NCBI RefSeq assembly: GCF_024742075.1
Contig: NZ_JANSGD010000001.1
Coordinates: forward strand, 1 to 64,000
Direction of reading: 5' to 3'
Length of the DNA: 64,000 nt
Source: Facklamia sp. 7083-14-GEN3
Lineage (GTDB): Bacteria; Bacillota; Bacilli; Lactobacillales; Aerococcaceae
In this document: in pieces, positions 9,273 to 18,639 of the stretch
Layout of the letters: each line of letters starts with the position of its first letter
How positions within the stretch are numbered: the first letter of the stretch is position 1
Made by a program: the position numbers and the translations under genes
Notes under the pieces: generated by a model
What the model saw: the letters and a program-made list of their open reading frames with translations, nothing else
Database searches by the model: none
What the model was told of the DNA's origin: nothing

Positions 9273-10772
9273 ATGACAATTTATAATTTTAATATGGGAA
9301 TAGGGTGGGCAAGTTCAGGAGTCGAATATGCCCAGAGTTATCGAGCGCAAGCTTTCGAAAAATTAAAGGTAGATAACAAATTTATTTTCACAGATTTAAT
9401 TCTAAATGAGAATATTATTCATTTAACCAATAATATGGGTTTTAAAAAAGAACATATTATTTGGCTGTATCAATTCTTTTCAGATATTCCTTTAACAGAA
9501 ACTACCGTCACCGTGGAGCAAATTCTAAGTCAATTTAATGAGCGACCTATCCGACAAGAAAACGGACGAAATTATAGTCGATTTTACTTTAATGAAGAGG
9601 GAGACTTTATTACTTGTTATTTTGTTAAAGGATCGGATCAAATGGTTCATCGAACCGAAGTGGTTACCAGACACTGTCTCATTAGAAAGGACTTTTATTC
9701 GGACCAAAAATATCTTTGTGAGTATTACATTCCTCATGAAGGTCGGGCGACTGTTTATTATAGAAGATGGTTAAATTCAAATGGACAAACGGCCTTGGAA
9801 GAAATTGTGAATGATAAAGAATCATTGTACAGAGTTAATTCTCACACCTTTTATTCCAAGACGGACCTAGTGGCCTATTTTATTAGCTGCTTGAAATTGA
9901 CCAATGACGATATAATCATTATTGATAGAAGTAATCAAATAGCACCTGCTGTCTTTGCTAATCACGGACAAGCTAAAATTGGGATTGTCGTTCATGCAGA
10001 TCATTTTAGTGAGCCCTCCACTAATGATACGACTATTTTATGGAATAATTATTACGAATATGAATTTCATTATATTGATGAAGTCGATTTTGTGATTTGT
10101 GCAACGCAGCCTCAAACGAATCTTTTGAAAGAGCAATTTTTACATTATAAAAACAAGCAGCCTAAAATATATACCATCCCTGTTGGCAGTTTAGATAAGA
10201 TTCACTATCAAGAAGAAAGAGTGCCTTATTCTTTAATTACTGCCTCTCGTTTAGCTAAAGAAAAACATATTGATTTGCTTATAGAGGCTGTGGTTGAAGC
10301 TAGAAAAGCATTCCCTCAAATCCATTTAGATATTTATGGAGAAGGTGGAGAAAGGGAGGATTTAACTAACTTGATAAGCCAGCATAATGCTGGGGAGTAT
10401 ATAAAATTGAGAGGTCACCAAAATCTTACAAGAATCTATAAAGATTATGAAGCTTATCTTTCTGCTTCAATGTCTGAAGGATTTGGACTGACTTTAATGG
10501 AAGCCTTAGGCTCTGGTTTGCCAATCATTGGTTTCGACGTTCGATATGGCAATCAAAACTTCATTAAAGATAATTGCAATGGTTATCTCTTAAATCTTGG
10601 AGATCGAAGTAAGAAACATTATGTAGAAGTCCTTGTCAATGCAATTAAAATGCTGTTCAATCAAGATAGAGTAAAACTTAGAAGTTGTTCTTATCAATTA
10701 GCTCAAAATTATACACTTGAATCCGTTTCGAAATTATGGAGTCAATTAATAGAGGAGGTCAAGAATTGCTAA
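9273..10772 (+). CDS. gtfA: SRR adhesin O-GlcNAc transferase catalytic subunit GtfA
   Basis: GtfA, with GtfB, adds GlcNAc to Ser/Thr of the SRR adhesin in the cytoplasm before export. The 499-residue product starts with the N-terminus typical of the family (IYNFNMGIGWASSGVEYAQ) and has a GT-B fold C-terminal half. The EX7E retaining-glycosyltransferase motif is seen in SEGFGLTLMEALGSG. A GAGGAG ribosome site precedes the ATG, 12 bases after secA2. Its end overlaps the gtfB start by 7 bases. Confidence 0.95.
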   Translation: MTIYNFNMGIGWASSGVEYAQSYRAQAFEKLKVDNKFIFTDLILNENIIHLTNNMGFKKEHIIWLYQFFSDIPLTETTVTVEQILSQFNERPIRQENGRNYSRFYFNEEGDFITCYFVKGSDQMVHRTEVVTRHCLIRKDFYSDQKYLCEYYIPHEGRATVYYRRWLNSNGQTALEEIVNDKESLYRVNSHTFYSKTDLVAYFISCLKLTNDDIIIIDRSNQIAPAVFANHGQAKIGIVVHADHFSEPSTNDTTILWNNYYEYEFHYIDEVDFVICATQPQTNLLKEQFLHYKNKQPKIYTIPVGSLDKIHYQEERVPYSLITASRLAKEKHIDLLIEAVVEARKAFPQIHLDIYGEGGEREDLTNLISQHNAGEYIKLRGHQNLTRIYKDYEAYLSASMSEGFGLTLMEALGSGLPIIGFDVRYGNQNFIKDNCNGYLLNLGDRSKKHYVEVLVNAIKMLFNQDRVKLRSCSYQLAQNYTLESVSKLWSQLIEEVKNC

Positions 10773-12121
10773 ACCTATTTGATAATTACTCTAAAGATTC
10801 TAGAAAATTACAAGAAACCTTGTGGAATGCGGGTTTTCATCATCCCACTCTTGTTTTAGATGAACAAGGTGATTTGCCAGAAGGCGTATTTAATATCTTT
10901 CATTATTTTATGGGAGAGTTAACAGACGGACTTGAAAGAATCAAAAAACAAGGACTCGGACGTCCACGGTATTTTAATGAGATTCCGATTCAGAAATATT
11001 GGGAAATAGCTGGAGACAATCAAAGTGCGACCATTAAAGATGATTATCGCCTTAGAGCAAAGATTTTTTATCACTATCCTCATCATTTACGCCAAGTTAA
11101 AAATGTGGATTGGTACGATGAGCAAGGGAATGTTCGTTATATAGATAGTTATAATCAGTTTGGTCGGCTATATAGCCAAATTATATTTAATGATAAAAAA
11201 GAACCTCTCGCAACAAGCTACTATGATTTGAATGGTAAAGAAGTTGTGGTTGAAAACCATGTTACTAAAAGTTTGATTATTAGTTATAAAGAAAAAGAAT
11301 ATTTATTCGAAAACCGCTTAAGAGTCATTCTTTTTTTACTGTCAGAATTAAATTTATGGCAAGAGGATATGTTATTTAACTCCCTCCATTGGAGTTTTAT
11401 GATAGCCAATCAAAGGCAAGGAAAGGCTAAAAACTTTCTTTTTTGGCAAGAGGGTAAAAGAGAAAGTCTTCCTGGAAACATGGAAGTTTTGCTTTCTTCT
11501 CAAACTCATCCAGGATTTGTCATAATACCGAACGAGCCCGTCTATCATCAGATGGTTCAACTTAGTCCTGAAGAATGGCAATCTAAATTTTATCAAGCAG
11601 GATATGTCTATCAATATAAACAAAAGGCAAAGAGTGGTAAAAACATTTTAATTTTTACCAACACAGATCAGATACAAGATATTAGAGAAATTATACAAGC
11701 ATTACCACAAGCACATTTCCATATTGCGGCACTGACAGAGATGTCTAGTAAGCTCATGCAGCTTGATCGATTCGCGAATGTCAGACTTTATCCAAATGTT
11801 ACTCCAGAGCAAATAGATGAGCTCTGGGAAGAATGTCAAATATATCTTGATATTAATCATGCCAATGAGATTTTAAATGCGGTTGAAGAAGCTTATCTAA
11901 ACCAATTATTGATATTTGCGTTTGAAGAATTAGGTCATAATATGACTTATGTGGCAAAAGAGCATCGCTATAAAATCATGAATGTTAACGGAATGGTTCG
12001 TCAACTTGAATCAGTTTTACTTGATGAGAGTAAGTACTTTGAGGCACTTGATAAACAGCACCTTCAAGCGGATTCAATCTCACGCCAGCAGTTTAATAAT
12101 GCATTAAGGAATGATGTCTAA
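10766..12121 (+). CDS. gtfB: SRR adhesin glycosyltransferase stabilising subunit GtfB
   Basis: GtfB is the catalytically inactive partner that binds acceptor peptide and stabilises GtfA. The TTG at 10766 is chosen as start: it lies seven bases after GAGGAGG (10752-10758) and gives the family-like opening LNLFDNYSKDS. A longer ATG frame from 10736 would lack a ribosome site and lies inside gtfA. The product is 451 residues with no membrane segment. It overlaps gtfA by 7 bases and the next small gene by one base, so the chain is translationally coupled. Confidence 0.92.
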   Translation: MLNLFDNYSKDSRKLQETLWNAGFHHPTLVLDEQGDLPEGVFNIFHYFMGELTDGLERIKKQGLGRPRYFNEIPIQKYWEIAGDNQSATIKDDYRLRAKIFYHYPHHLRQVKNVDWYDEQGNVRYIDSYNQFGRLYSQIIFNDKKEPLATSYYDLNGKEVVVENHVTKSLIISYKEKEYLFENRLRVILFLLSELNLWQEDMLFNSLHWSFMIANQRQGKAKNFLFWQEGKRESLPGNMEVLLSSQTHPGFVIIPNEPVYHQMVQLSPEEWQSKFYQAGYVYQYKQKAKSGKNILIFTNTDQIQDIREIIQALPQAHFHIAALTEMSSKLMQLDRFANVRLYPNVTPEQIDELWEECQIYLDINHANEILNAVEEAYLNQLLIFAFEELGHNMTYVAKEHRYKIMNVNGMVRQLESVLLDESKYFEALDKQHLQADSISRQQFNNALRNDV

Positions 12122-12285
12122 TGGGGGACAAAAAAAGTTTAGAAAAAATTATTGAAGCTGATATAAAAAAAGAAAAGATTCATAAAAGCAATGACGAAAA
12201 AAAGAAGAAACGCCCTTTAGCAAATATGTTTATGATAATGTTTATTCTGACAGTAGTAACATCTATGATTATTAGATTTTTTTAA
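12121..12285 (+). CDS. small single-pass membrane protein, Asp4/Asp5-like
   Basis: A 54-residue ORF starts at ATG 12121, overlapping the gtfB stop (TAATG). It has a lysine-rich cytoplasmic stretch of about 30 residues followed by one hydrophobic segment (about residues 34-51) and ends in IRFF. Size, topology and position at the end of the operon match Asp4 and Asp5, the small partners proposed to act like SecG/SecE with SecY2. Only one such gene is present here. I cannot say which of the two it corresponds to. Confidence 0.7.
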   Translation: MGDKKSLEKIIEADIKKEKIHKSNDEKKKKRPLANMFMIMFILTVVTSMIIRFF

Positions 12286-12406
12286 TAAAAATCTTATGGT
12301 AATTATATTTAAAGAGATAAGTCTACATTCTAAATTTTAAGCTCTGACAAATATGCGAACATTAAATGTAATTATTGTGGAATTTCAAGAAAAAAGACTA
12401 TTTTAT

Positions 12407-12435
12407 TTGTTAAAATTTTTGTGTTTAATTATAAT
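12407..12435 (+). promoter_or_regulatory. promoter of the SRR adhesin gene
   Basis: TTGTTA (12407-12412) and a perfect TATAAT (12430-12435) are spaced by 17 bases. The predicted transcript starts near 12442, giving a leader of about 45 bases before the ATG at 12487. This argues against the longer GTG start at 12421 and shows the adhesin can be transcribed separately from the secretion operon. Confidence 0.7.
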
Positions 12436-12486
12436 TTTAGTAGCATCGTTATATTCGATTCTCAAAATATGGAATGGAGCGGTAAA

Positions 12487-15400
12487 ATGAAGAGGAAATT
12501 TCCAGTGATGGATCGGAAGGAAAGGTTTAAACTATATAAATCTGGGAAAAAATGGATTAAGTCGGGTTTGTCGAGAATAAGTTTCATGAACTGTGCAATG
12601 GATGAAGAATTAAATGTCTCTGAGGAATTCACAGATCTTTCGAAAAATATGATGAAAGGTATTGTTTCTTTTGGAGCCTTGCTTGGTGGTGGGGCATTAA
12701 TACCAGATGATACTGCTTATGCTATGGATATGGAAGAAGATGTTTTAGCTACTGCTGAGTCCATGATATTACCTCAAACTTCTAATTCAGATTCGACTGA
12801 ACAGTTGACTTCAACTGCAGAAGCTATCGAAATTTCCAGTGAGACAATATTTGAAAAGGAGACGAAATCTCTTACTGAAAAGGAATTTTCTTCTTCTGAA
12901 GAAAAAGAAAATTCATCTTTAAGTACAAGTAGTCAATCTTTAGGGTCAGATAGTAAAGTTGATTCTGAAAGTTTATTTAACTTTAAAAGTCTATCTAAGT
13001 CTGAAAGCTTGGTTAAATCTGCTAGTACTTCTACATTAAAAAGTGAATCGCTTTCTTTAGAGGAGTCAGAAGCAGATTCTCTATTAGCATCTGATAGCGA
13101 GTCTGAAGTAGATTCTCAGAAGGCCAATGATTCAAAACTTTTATCAGAATCATTAAGTTTGAGTCAATCTAATTTAGGAAGTGAGTCTCAGCAATCAGAT
13201 TCTTCTGATTCTAGCAATAGTGATTCTAATGACGAGATTCAGTCACTCTCATTATCGGATAGTGTCTTAGATAGTTTAGCTACCAGTGAATTTGAATCAG
13301 TTAGTGAAAGTATATCCGTTGCTTTAAGTCAATCACCTGCTAGCAATCAGTTTTTTTCAGTTAGAAGTTCTGATATGAACTTACGAGCTTTTGCGACTTT
13401 AGCTAATCCAATTACCGATGTTTATACAGGTGAAGGGCTAGATACAACTTATAATGTACCCATTTACTACATTTTAAAAGTAACCAGTAATGGTGAGAAG
13501 TTAGATTTCGTTTATACTGTTACTTATGATAATCCTGCGACAACTGAGATAGAAAAGTTATCATCCGGTAGCTTAGGATACTCAATTAGTAATACAAGTA
13601 CAAGTAATAACCCAATGATAAAACTAGGTTCTGGTTTACAAAAACCAGACTCTGTTAAGACAGATCTTACTGACACCAATGGAAATGTTGCTTTGCTTGG
13701 TGTCAGCAAGAATATGGATAATGTTCAAGATGGTTATTCATGGTCTACAGGTTTTTCAATGAATGGATACTATGCAAGACGTGGATATGGCTTAACAACG
13801 ACCTTTTCAGCTCCAATTGTTGGTGGGGATACTGAGTGGACTTTTAATCCTTTTGCTGCACGTAGTTCTGATTCACCAAACTATTTTGAAAATGTTGATA
13901 CAGTGGTAGGCTATGACCCGGTTGCATCGACTTCCACGAGTAACTCAGTGAGCAATTCAATATCATCAAGTAATTCTATAAGTAGTTCTAAGTCTTTAAG
14001 CAATTCAATCAGTGGCTCAAATTCTTTAAGTAAAAAAGCGAGTGACGCATTATCTACTAGTATTTCTAAATCGGCTAGCACATCAGTAAGTACTTCGAAT
14101 TCAATTAGTAGTTCAATCAGTGGCTCTCTATCGGATAGTCTATCTACTAGTAAATCTAACTCAATTGTTGATTCTGATAGTGTTTCAAGGTCAACGAGTC
14201 TATCGACTAGCTTGTCAAATTCATTAAGCAGTTCAATCAAAAACTCATTATCCACTAGCACTTCAACAAGTGTGTCTAAATCGACGAGCGGCTCGAAGAG
14301 TATTTCTGATTCAACAAGCGTGTCGATTAGCAATTCAATTTCTTTAAGTGCTGCAACAAGCACTAAAATATCAGAAAGTGTTTCCACTAGTACATCCACT
14401 TCAATAAGTGCTTCTAAGAGTGTTTCTAATTCTTTAAGTGACTCTGTAAGTGGTTCGCTTTCTTTAAGTTCCTCTTTAAGTAATTCCTTGTCTAAAAGCA
14501 TTTCAATTCGTACCTCTGAATCTACTAGCGAGTCAGTCAGTCTCTCAACGAGCCTAAGTGAATCTAAAAGTGAATCGACATCTTTAAGTTTCTCATTAAG
14601 TAAATCTTTATCGGCAAGTGAATCTACTAGCTCATCTGACTCTCTAAGTATTGCAATAAGTAGTTCAGAGTCTTTAAGTAAGTCTGCTGTTGATTCTACT
14701 TCATTAGACGATTCAACAAGCTCATCTATTTCAAAGAGTCTTTCAGAAAGTAATTCGTTATCTCTGATTAAATCAACTTCTTTATCTAAATCTATGAGCA
14801 ATTCAAAAATTGAATCGGCCTCGTTGAGTGAAGTTGTCAGTGATTCACTATCAACTAGCGATTCGAAGAGTACCTCACTATCAACCAGTATTGTTGCCTC
14901 TGATTCGCTCTCGGCTAGCAAATCTACAAGTGATTCGAAATCTTTGAGTAATTCGCTAAGTCAATCAGTTTCAGCAAGCACATCAACATCACTATTGGAA
15001 TCAGAAACCCTTTCAGATGAAATCAGCTTGTCTAGCAGTACTTCGACATCGTTGAGTGCTTTAGAAAGTGAGTCACTGTCTAAGAAAAATTCGCAGTCAA
15101 TCAGTACTTCAGAAAGTGATTCTCAATTCATTAGTGACTCCATTAGTCAGTCCAAGAGTAAGTCAGTAAGTTTATCTATAGTAAATAGTAAGTCAACAAG
15201 TGACTCTCTATCTACTAGTCTTTCTAAAAGTGCTTCAGAATCCTTATCATCTTCGAAGATACTGTCAGAATCAATCAGTGATTCAATAAGTCTCTCAACT
15301 TATTTAAGTGACTCCATTAGCGATTCTCTGTCTGTGAGTGTTTCTGATAGTCTGTCGACCTCTTTGAGTAAGTCAACAAGTCTTTCTGATTCTGTAAGTA

Positions 15401-18400
15401 CTTCAACAAGTGGCTCTGTGTCAGCAAGTATATCTGATAGACTTTCAACTTCAGAAAGCAAGTCATTGAGTGAATCGGAATCGGTGAGTGAATCTAATAG
15501 TGACTCTTTATCTGAAAGTATTTTTAAATCAGCTGTAATATCAGCAAGCATTTCTGATTCTAAGAGCTTTTCAACAAGTGACTCATTATCTGCTAGTGAT
15601 TTTATTAGTACATCCTTATCAACAAGTATTTCTAAATCGACTAGCACCTCAATAAGTGATTTCACCTCAACTAGTAGTTCAACCAGTGGCTATCTATCGG
15701 ATAGTCTATCTACTAGTAAATCTGTCTCGACTTCTGTAAGTACTTCATCAAGTGAGTCTATATTAACAAGTAGCTCTACTAGTCTTTCAATTTCAGAAAG
15801 CAAGTCACTAAGTGAATCAGAATCAATGAGCGAATCTACACTTCTAAGTGAGTCCTTAAGCACTTCGCTATCCATGAGTATCTCATCAAGTGTAGCGGTT
15901 TCTCTTATAAAATCAGCAAGCATTTCAGAATCCTTAAGTGACTCGATTAGCGAATCGATCTCATTAAAAAATTCATTGAGTAGCTCACTGTCAGATAGTA
16001 GTTCATTAAGCACATCAATCTCTTTAATAAAATCAGAAAGTGTCTCAGGATCACTCAGCGACTCTCTTAGTCAATCTGTTGCTTTAAGTGATTCGATCAG
16101 TGATTCCATTTCAACTAGCACTTCTTTAAGTGCCTCGACTTCTTTAATCAAATCAGAAAAAGTGTCTGAGTCCATTAGTGGATCGCTTAGTGATTCAGTA
16201 TTACTCAGTGATTCAATCAAAGCATCACTATCAACTAGTGTATCCAGCAGTGTATCAACATCCATCAGTACATCTGAAAGTGTCTCAGATTCTACTAGTG
16301 AATCGATAGTTGAATCATTATCTATAATGGATTCAATCAGTGTGTCTTTATCTGAAAGTATCTCGTCTAGTATTTCAAACTCATTAAGTGAGTCAGAAAT
16401 CCTTTCAGACTCATACAGTGAGTCAACTAGCCAATCGGATTCTTTAAGTGATTCTAAGAGTAATTCGGTATCTTCAAGCTTTTCTATGAGTACTTCTCTT
16501 TCTGCAAAAGAATCAGAAAGTCTATCGACGTCTTACAGTGTTTCAATTAGTGAGTCAATTTCTCTAAGTAATCTCGAGAGTCTTTCAGTCTCAAACAGTG
16601 TCTCAGTTTCAGTTGTTAAATCTGAAAGTATAGTAGAGTCTCTAAGTGATTCTATTATTAAATCCAATTCTATCAGTGAATCTATTAGAGATTCATTGTC
16701 GCAAAGCAGAAGTCTAAGTGATTCATTATCAAAGGCTAAATCAGAAAGTCTTTCACTTTCCTTAATCGACTCACAAAGTAATTCAAATAGTCTATCGGCT
16801 TCATTAAGTGGCTCGTTATCTGAGTCTTTATCTAACAGTCAATCTATTTCTGAAGATGAATCATTGTCTGTAAATGAATCAATTAGCAAATCTTCCTCAT
16901 TGGTGGGCTCAATAGAAGACTCACAAAGTATAGCTAATAGTAAATCCTTGTCAGAGGCTTCCTTGATAGCTTCTAATTCTGTGAGTGTCTCAAATAGTTT
17001 GTCTGATAGTATAAGTAATTCAATCATTGACTCACTTTCTGACAGCATAGCTGAAAGTCAATCATTATCCGAAATAATTTCTTTAAGTGAATCTAAAACT
17101 ATTAGCCAATCTATTGAAGCTTCAGAATCAGTCAGTGCCGAATTAAGCCAAGATATTTCTAATAGCTTAAGTAGTAGCACATTAGAATCAGAAAAAGAAT
17201 CTCAAATCATTTCGGATTCAATTCAAGCTTCGGTTTCATCAAGTAAAACTATTAGTGAATCTTTATCTAATAGTATTGCAGAAAGTATTACTGAATCTGA
17301 AAAGATGTCAGAGACCATATCTAATTCAATCAGTGGATCTATTAGTACTTCTTTAATGGATAGTCAGGTGATTAGCATCTCACTATCGGATAGCTTAGCT
17401 AATAGTAGTTCAACATCTCTAAGTCAATCAATATTTATATCTAATTCGCTCTCAGATTCGACCAGCAACTCTATCAGCTTATCTTTAGTTGATAGTCAGC
17501 TAGATGATGATTCTCTATTAGAAAGTTTGTCGAATAGTCTAAAAGAGTCAATTAGTTTATCAAACAGTCTATCTGAATCAATGAAAGAATCACTCAGCAG
17601 CTCTTTAGAAACTAGTGAACTGATTAGCCAATCACTCCTGAATAGTGAGTCTAATAGTGACTCAGAATCCGAAAACATTTCTACAAGTTTATCTGATTCT
17701 GTAAGTTCCTCAATTAGTACATCTCTGTTAAATAGTCAGTTGAATAGCCAATCGCTTTCAACAAGTGGATCTACAAGTGTGTCAGACTCAGTTAGCATAT
17801 CATCAAGTCTATCGGATTCGATTAGTAATTCTATAGTTAGTTCATTGGCAGCTAGTCAATCAATCAGCACGTCATTTTCAGCTAGTCAATCGACAAGTTA
17901 CTCAGGTTCACTAAGTATATCAATAAGTTTATCTGATTCTGTGACTGATTCTATTATGACGTCATTATTAGATAGTCAGTTGGTTAGCAGTTCCTTATCA
18001 TCAAGTATGTCTAATAGTAGTTCACGGTCTACAAGTACTTCGATTAATATCTCGAACTCTTTAAATGATTCGACTAGCGTTTCTCTATCACTAAGCAATG
18101 CAGGCATTGAATGGATTTCTTATAGTACTTCCCTCAGCAATTCCATTAGCGCATCCACTTCTTTAAGTAATTCGATAAGCACTTCGATATTATTAAGTAA
18201 TGCTGTAGCAACAGATTCAATTTCATTAAGCAGATCAGAGTCTATTAGTAATTCAATCAGCACATCAATCTTATTAAGTGCGGTAGCAGCAAATTCACTT
18301 TCATTAAGCAAGATGGTTAGCCAGTCGCTAAGTTCATCAATTTCAGAAAGTCAATCAAATAGTATAGCAAATAGTAATAATCCTGAAAGCAATCTTTTAC

Positions 18401-18495
18401 CTAATACGGGTGAAGATGAGGATTCTTATGGAGCAGCAGGTTCTATCCTATTAGGAATTGGATCTTTCCTAGGTTTATATCGCAAGAAAAAATAG
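12487..18495 (+). CDS. serine-rich-repeat glycoprotein adhesin, LPXTG-anchored
   Basis: A giant surface adhesin exported by the neighbouring accessory Sec system. ATG 12487 is chosen: GGAG lies seven bases upstream and the protein then opens with the long KxYKxGKxW-type signal (LYKSGKKW, residues 16-23; hydrophobic core 58-72; cleavage likely after AYA, residue 79). Order: a short acidic Ser-rich region (about 80-280), a non-repetitive binding region (about 285-477) rich in Tyr, Gly and beta-type sequence, then a very long Ser-x repeat (about 478-1960), LPNTG at 1971-1975, a hydrophobic helix and a KKK tail. Total 2002 residues. Ser/Thr in the repeats are the targets of GtfA/GtfB. The ligand cannot be inferred. 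Confidence 0.96.
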   Translation: MKRKFPVMDRKERFKLYKSGKKWIKSGLSRISFMNCAMDEELNVSEEFTDLSKNMMKGIVSFGALLGGGALIPDDTAYAMDMEEDVLATAESMILPQTSNSDSTEQLTSTAEAIEISSETIFEKETKSLTEKEFSSSEEKENSSLSTSSQSLGSDSKVDSESLFNFKSLSKSESLVKSASTSTLKSESLSLEESEADSLLASDSESEVDSQKANDSKLLSESLSLSQSNLGSESQQSDSSDSSNSDSNDEIQSLSLSDSVLDSLATSEFESVSESISVALSQSPASNQFFSVRSSDMNLRAFATLANPITDVYTGEGLDTTYNVPIYYILKVTSNGEKLDFVYTVTYDNPATTEIEKLSSGSLGYSISNTSTSNNPMIKLGSGLQKPDSVKTDLTDTNGNVALLGVSKNMDNVQDGYSWSTGFSMNGYYARRGYGLTTTFSAPIVGGDTEWTFNPFAARSSDSPNYFENVDTVVGYDPVASTSTSNSVSNSISSSNSISSSKSLSNSISGSNSLSKKASDALSTSISKSASTSVSTSNSISSSISGSLSDSLSTSKSNSIVDSDSVSRSTSLSTSLSNSLSSSIKNSLSTSTSTSVSKSTSGSKSISDSTSVSISNSISLSAATSTKISESVSTSTSTSISASKSVSNSLSDSVSGSLSLSSSLSNSLSKSISIRTSESTSESVSLSTSLSESKSESTSLSFSLSKSLSASESTSSSDSLSIAISSSESLSKSAVDSTSLDDSTSSSISKSLSESNSLSLIKSTSLSKSMSNSKIESASLSEVVSDSLSTSDSKSTSLSTSIVASDSLSASKSTSDSKSLSNSLSQSVSASTSTSLLESETLSDEISLSSSTSTSLSALESESLSKKNSQSISTSESDSQFISDSISQSKSKSVSLSIVNSKSTSDSLSTSLSKSASESLSSSKILSESISDSISLSTYLSDSISDSLSVSVSDSLSTSLSKSTSLSDSVSTSTSGSVSASISDRLSTSESKSLSESESVSESNSDSLSESIFKSAVISASISDSKSFSTSDSLSASDFISTSLSTSISKSTSTSISDFTSTSSSTSGYLSDSLSTSKSVSTSVSTSSSESILTSSSTSLSISESKSLSESESMSESTLLSESLSTSLSMSISSSVAVSLIKSASISESLSDSISESISLKNSLSSSLSDSSSLSTSISLIKSESVSGSLSDSLSQSVALSDSISDSISTSTSLSASTSLIKSEKVSESISGSLSDSVLLSDSIKASLSTSVSSSVSTSISTSESVSDSTSESIVESLSIMDSISVSLSESISSSISNSLSESEILSDSYSESTSQSDSLSDSKSNSVSSSFSMSTSLSAKESESLSTSYSVSISESISLSNLESLSVSNSVSVSVVKSESIVESLSDSIIKSNSISESIRDSLSQSRSLSDSLSKAKSESLSLSLIDSQSNSNSLSASLSGSLSESLSNSQSISEDESLSVNESISKSSSLVGSIEDSQSIANSKSLSEASLIASNSVSVSNSLSDSISNSIIDSLSDSIAESQSLSEIISLSESKTISQSIEASESVSAELSQDISNSLSSSTLESEKESQIISDSIQASVSSSKTISESLSNSIAESITESEKMSETISNSISGSISTSLMDSQVISISLSDSLANSSSTSLSQSIFISNSLSDSTSNSISLSLVDSQLDDDSLLESLSNSLKESISLSNSLSESMKESLSSSLETSELISQSLLNSESNSDSESENISTSLSDSVSSSISTSLLNSQLNSQSLSTSGSTSVSDSVSISSSLSDSISNSIVSSLAASQSISTSFSASQSTSYSGSLSISISLSDSVTDSIMTSLLDSQLVSSSLSSSMSNSSSRSTSTSINISNSLNDSTSVSLSLSNAGIEWISYSTSLSNSISASTSLSNSISTSILLSNAVATDSISLSRSESISNSISTSILLSAVAANSLSLSKMVSQSLSSSISESQSNSIANSNNPESNLLPNTGEDEDSYGAAGSILLGIGSFLGLYRKKK
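13917..18380 (+). repeat. Ser-rich degenerate repeat region (SRR2)
   Basis: About 4.4 kb of degenerate short repeats encode alternating Ser and variable residues (S-x-S-x, with T, L, D, E, K, I or V at x). Codons are mixed (TCA, AGT, TCT, TCG, AGC), so there is no exact long DNA repeat, which may limit recombination. The composition opens long spurious frames on the opposite strand. Confidence 0.95.
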
Positions 18496-18535
18496 TTAAA
18501 AAAATCATATATAAGATTGGTGGATTTTCAAGGCA

Positions 18536-18565
18536 AACCCCCCCTGTCAGATGACAGAGGGGGTT
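18536..18565. terminator. GC-rich hairpin after the SRR adhesin
   Basis: A 14-base arm (18536-18549) pairs with 18552-18565 with one mismatch, about 40 bases after the adhesin stop. It is the most GC-rich element nearby. There is no strong T tract on the plus side, so it may be a 3'-stabilising or pausing hairpin rather than a true terminator. Confidence 0.5.
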
Positions 18566-18603
18566 AAATTAAAATATAATTTAAATTAATACGATGTGTA
18601 AGT

Positions 18604-18637
18604 AAAACCACCTGAAACTCAGGTGGTTTTCTTTTAA
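18604..18637. terminator. bidirectional terminator between adhesin and aspA
   Basis: A perfect 12-bp stem (18604-18615 with 18619-18630), with a three-base loop and A/T runs on both sides, lies between two convergent genes. It can end transcription in both directions. Confidence 0.8.
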
Positions 18638-18639
18638 AT

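Noticed and set aside
10736-10765. ATG 10736 as start of gtfB
   Set aside because: No ribosome site, lies within gtfA, and adds ten residues not expected in GtfB; TTG 10766 has GAGGAGG at the right distance.
12421-12486. 22-codon upstream extension of the SRR adhesin from GTG 12421
   Set aside because: It overlaps the predicted -10 box at 12430-12435 and lacks a ribosome site; the signal peptide starts properly at ATG 12487.
13911-16265. Long open frames on the minus strand (up to 336 codons) opposite the adhesin repeats
   Set aside because: They are produced by the Ser-x codon pattern (TCA/AGT etc. read backwards give Leu/Glu/Asp/Val-rich frames). They lack ribosome sites and the plus strand gene is certain.
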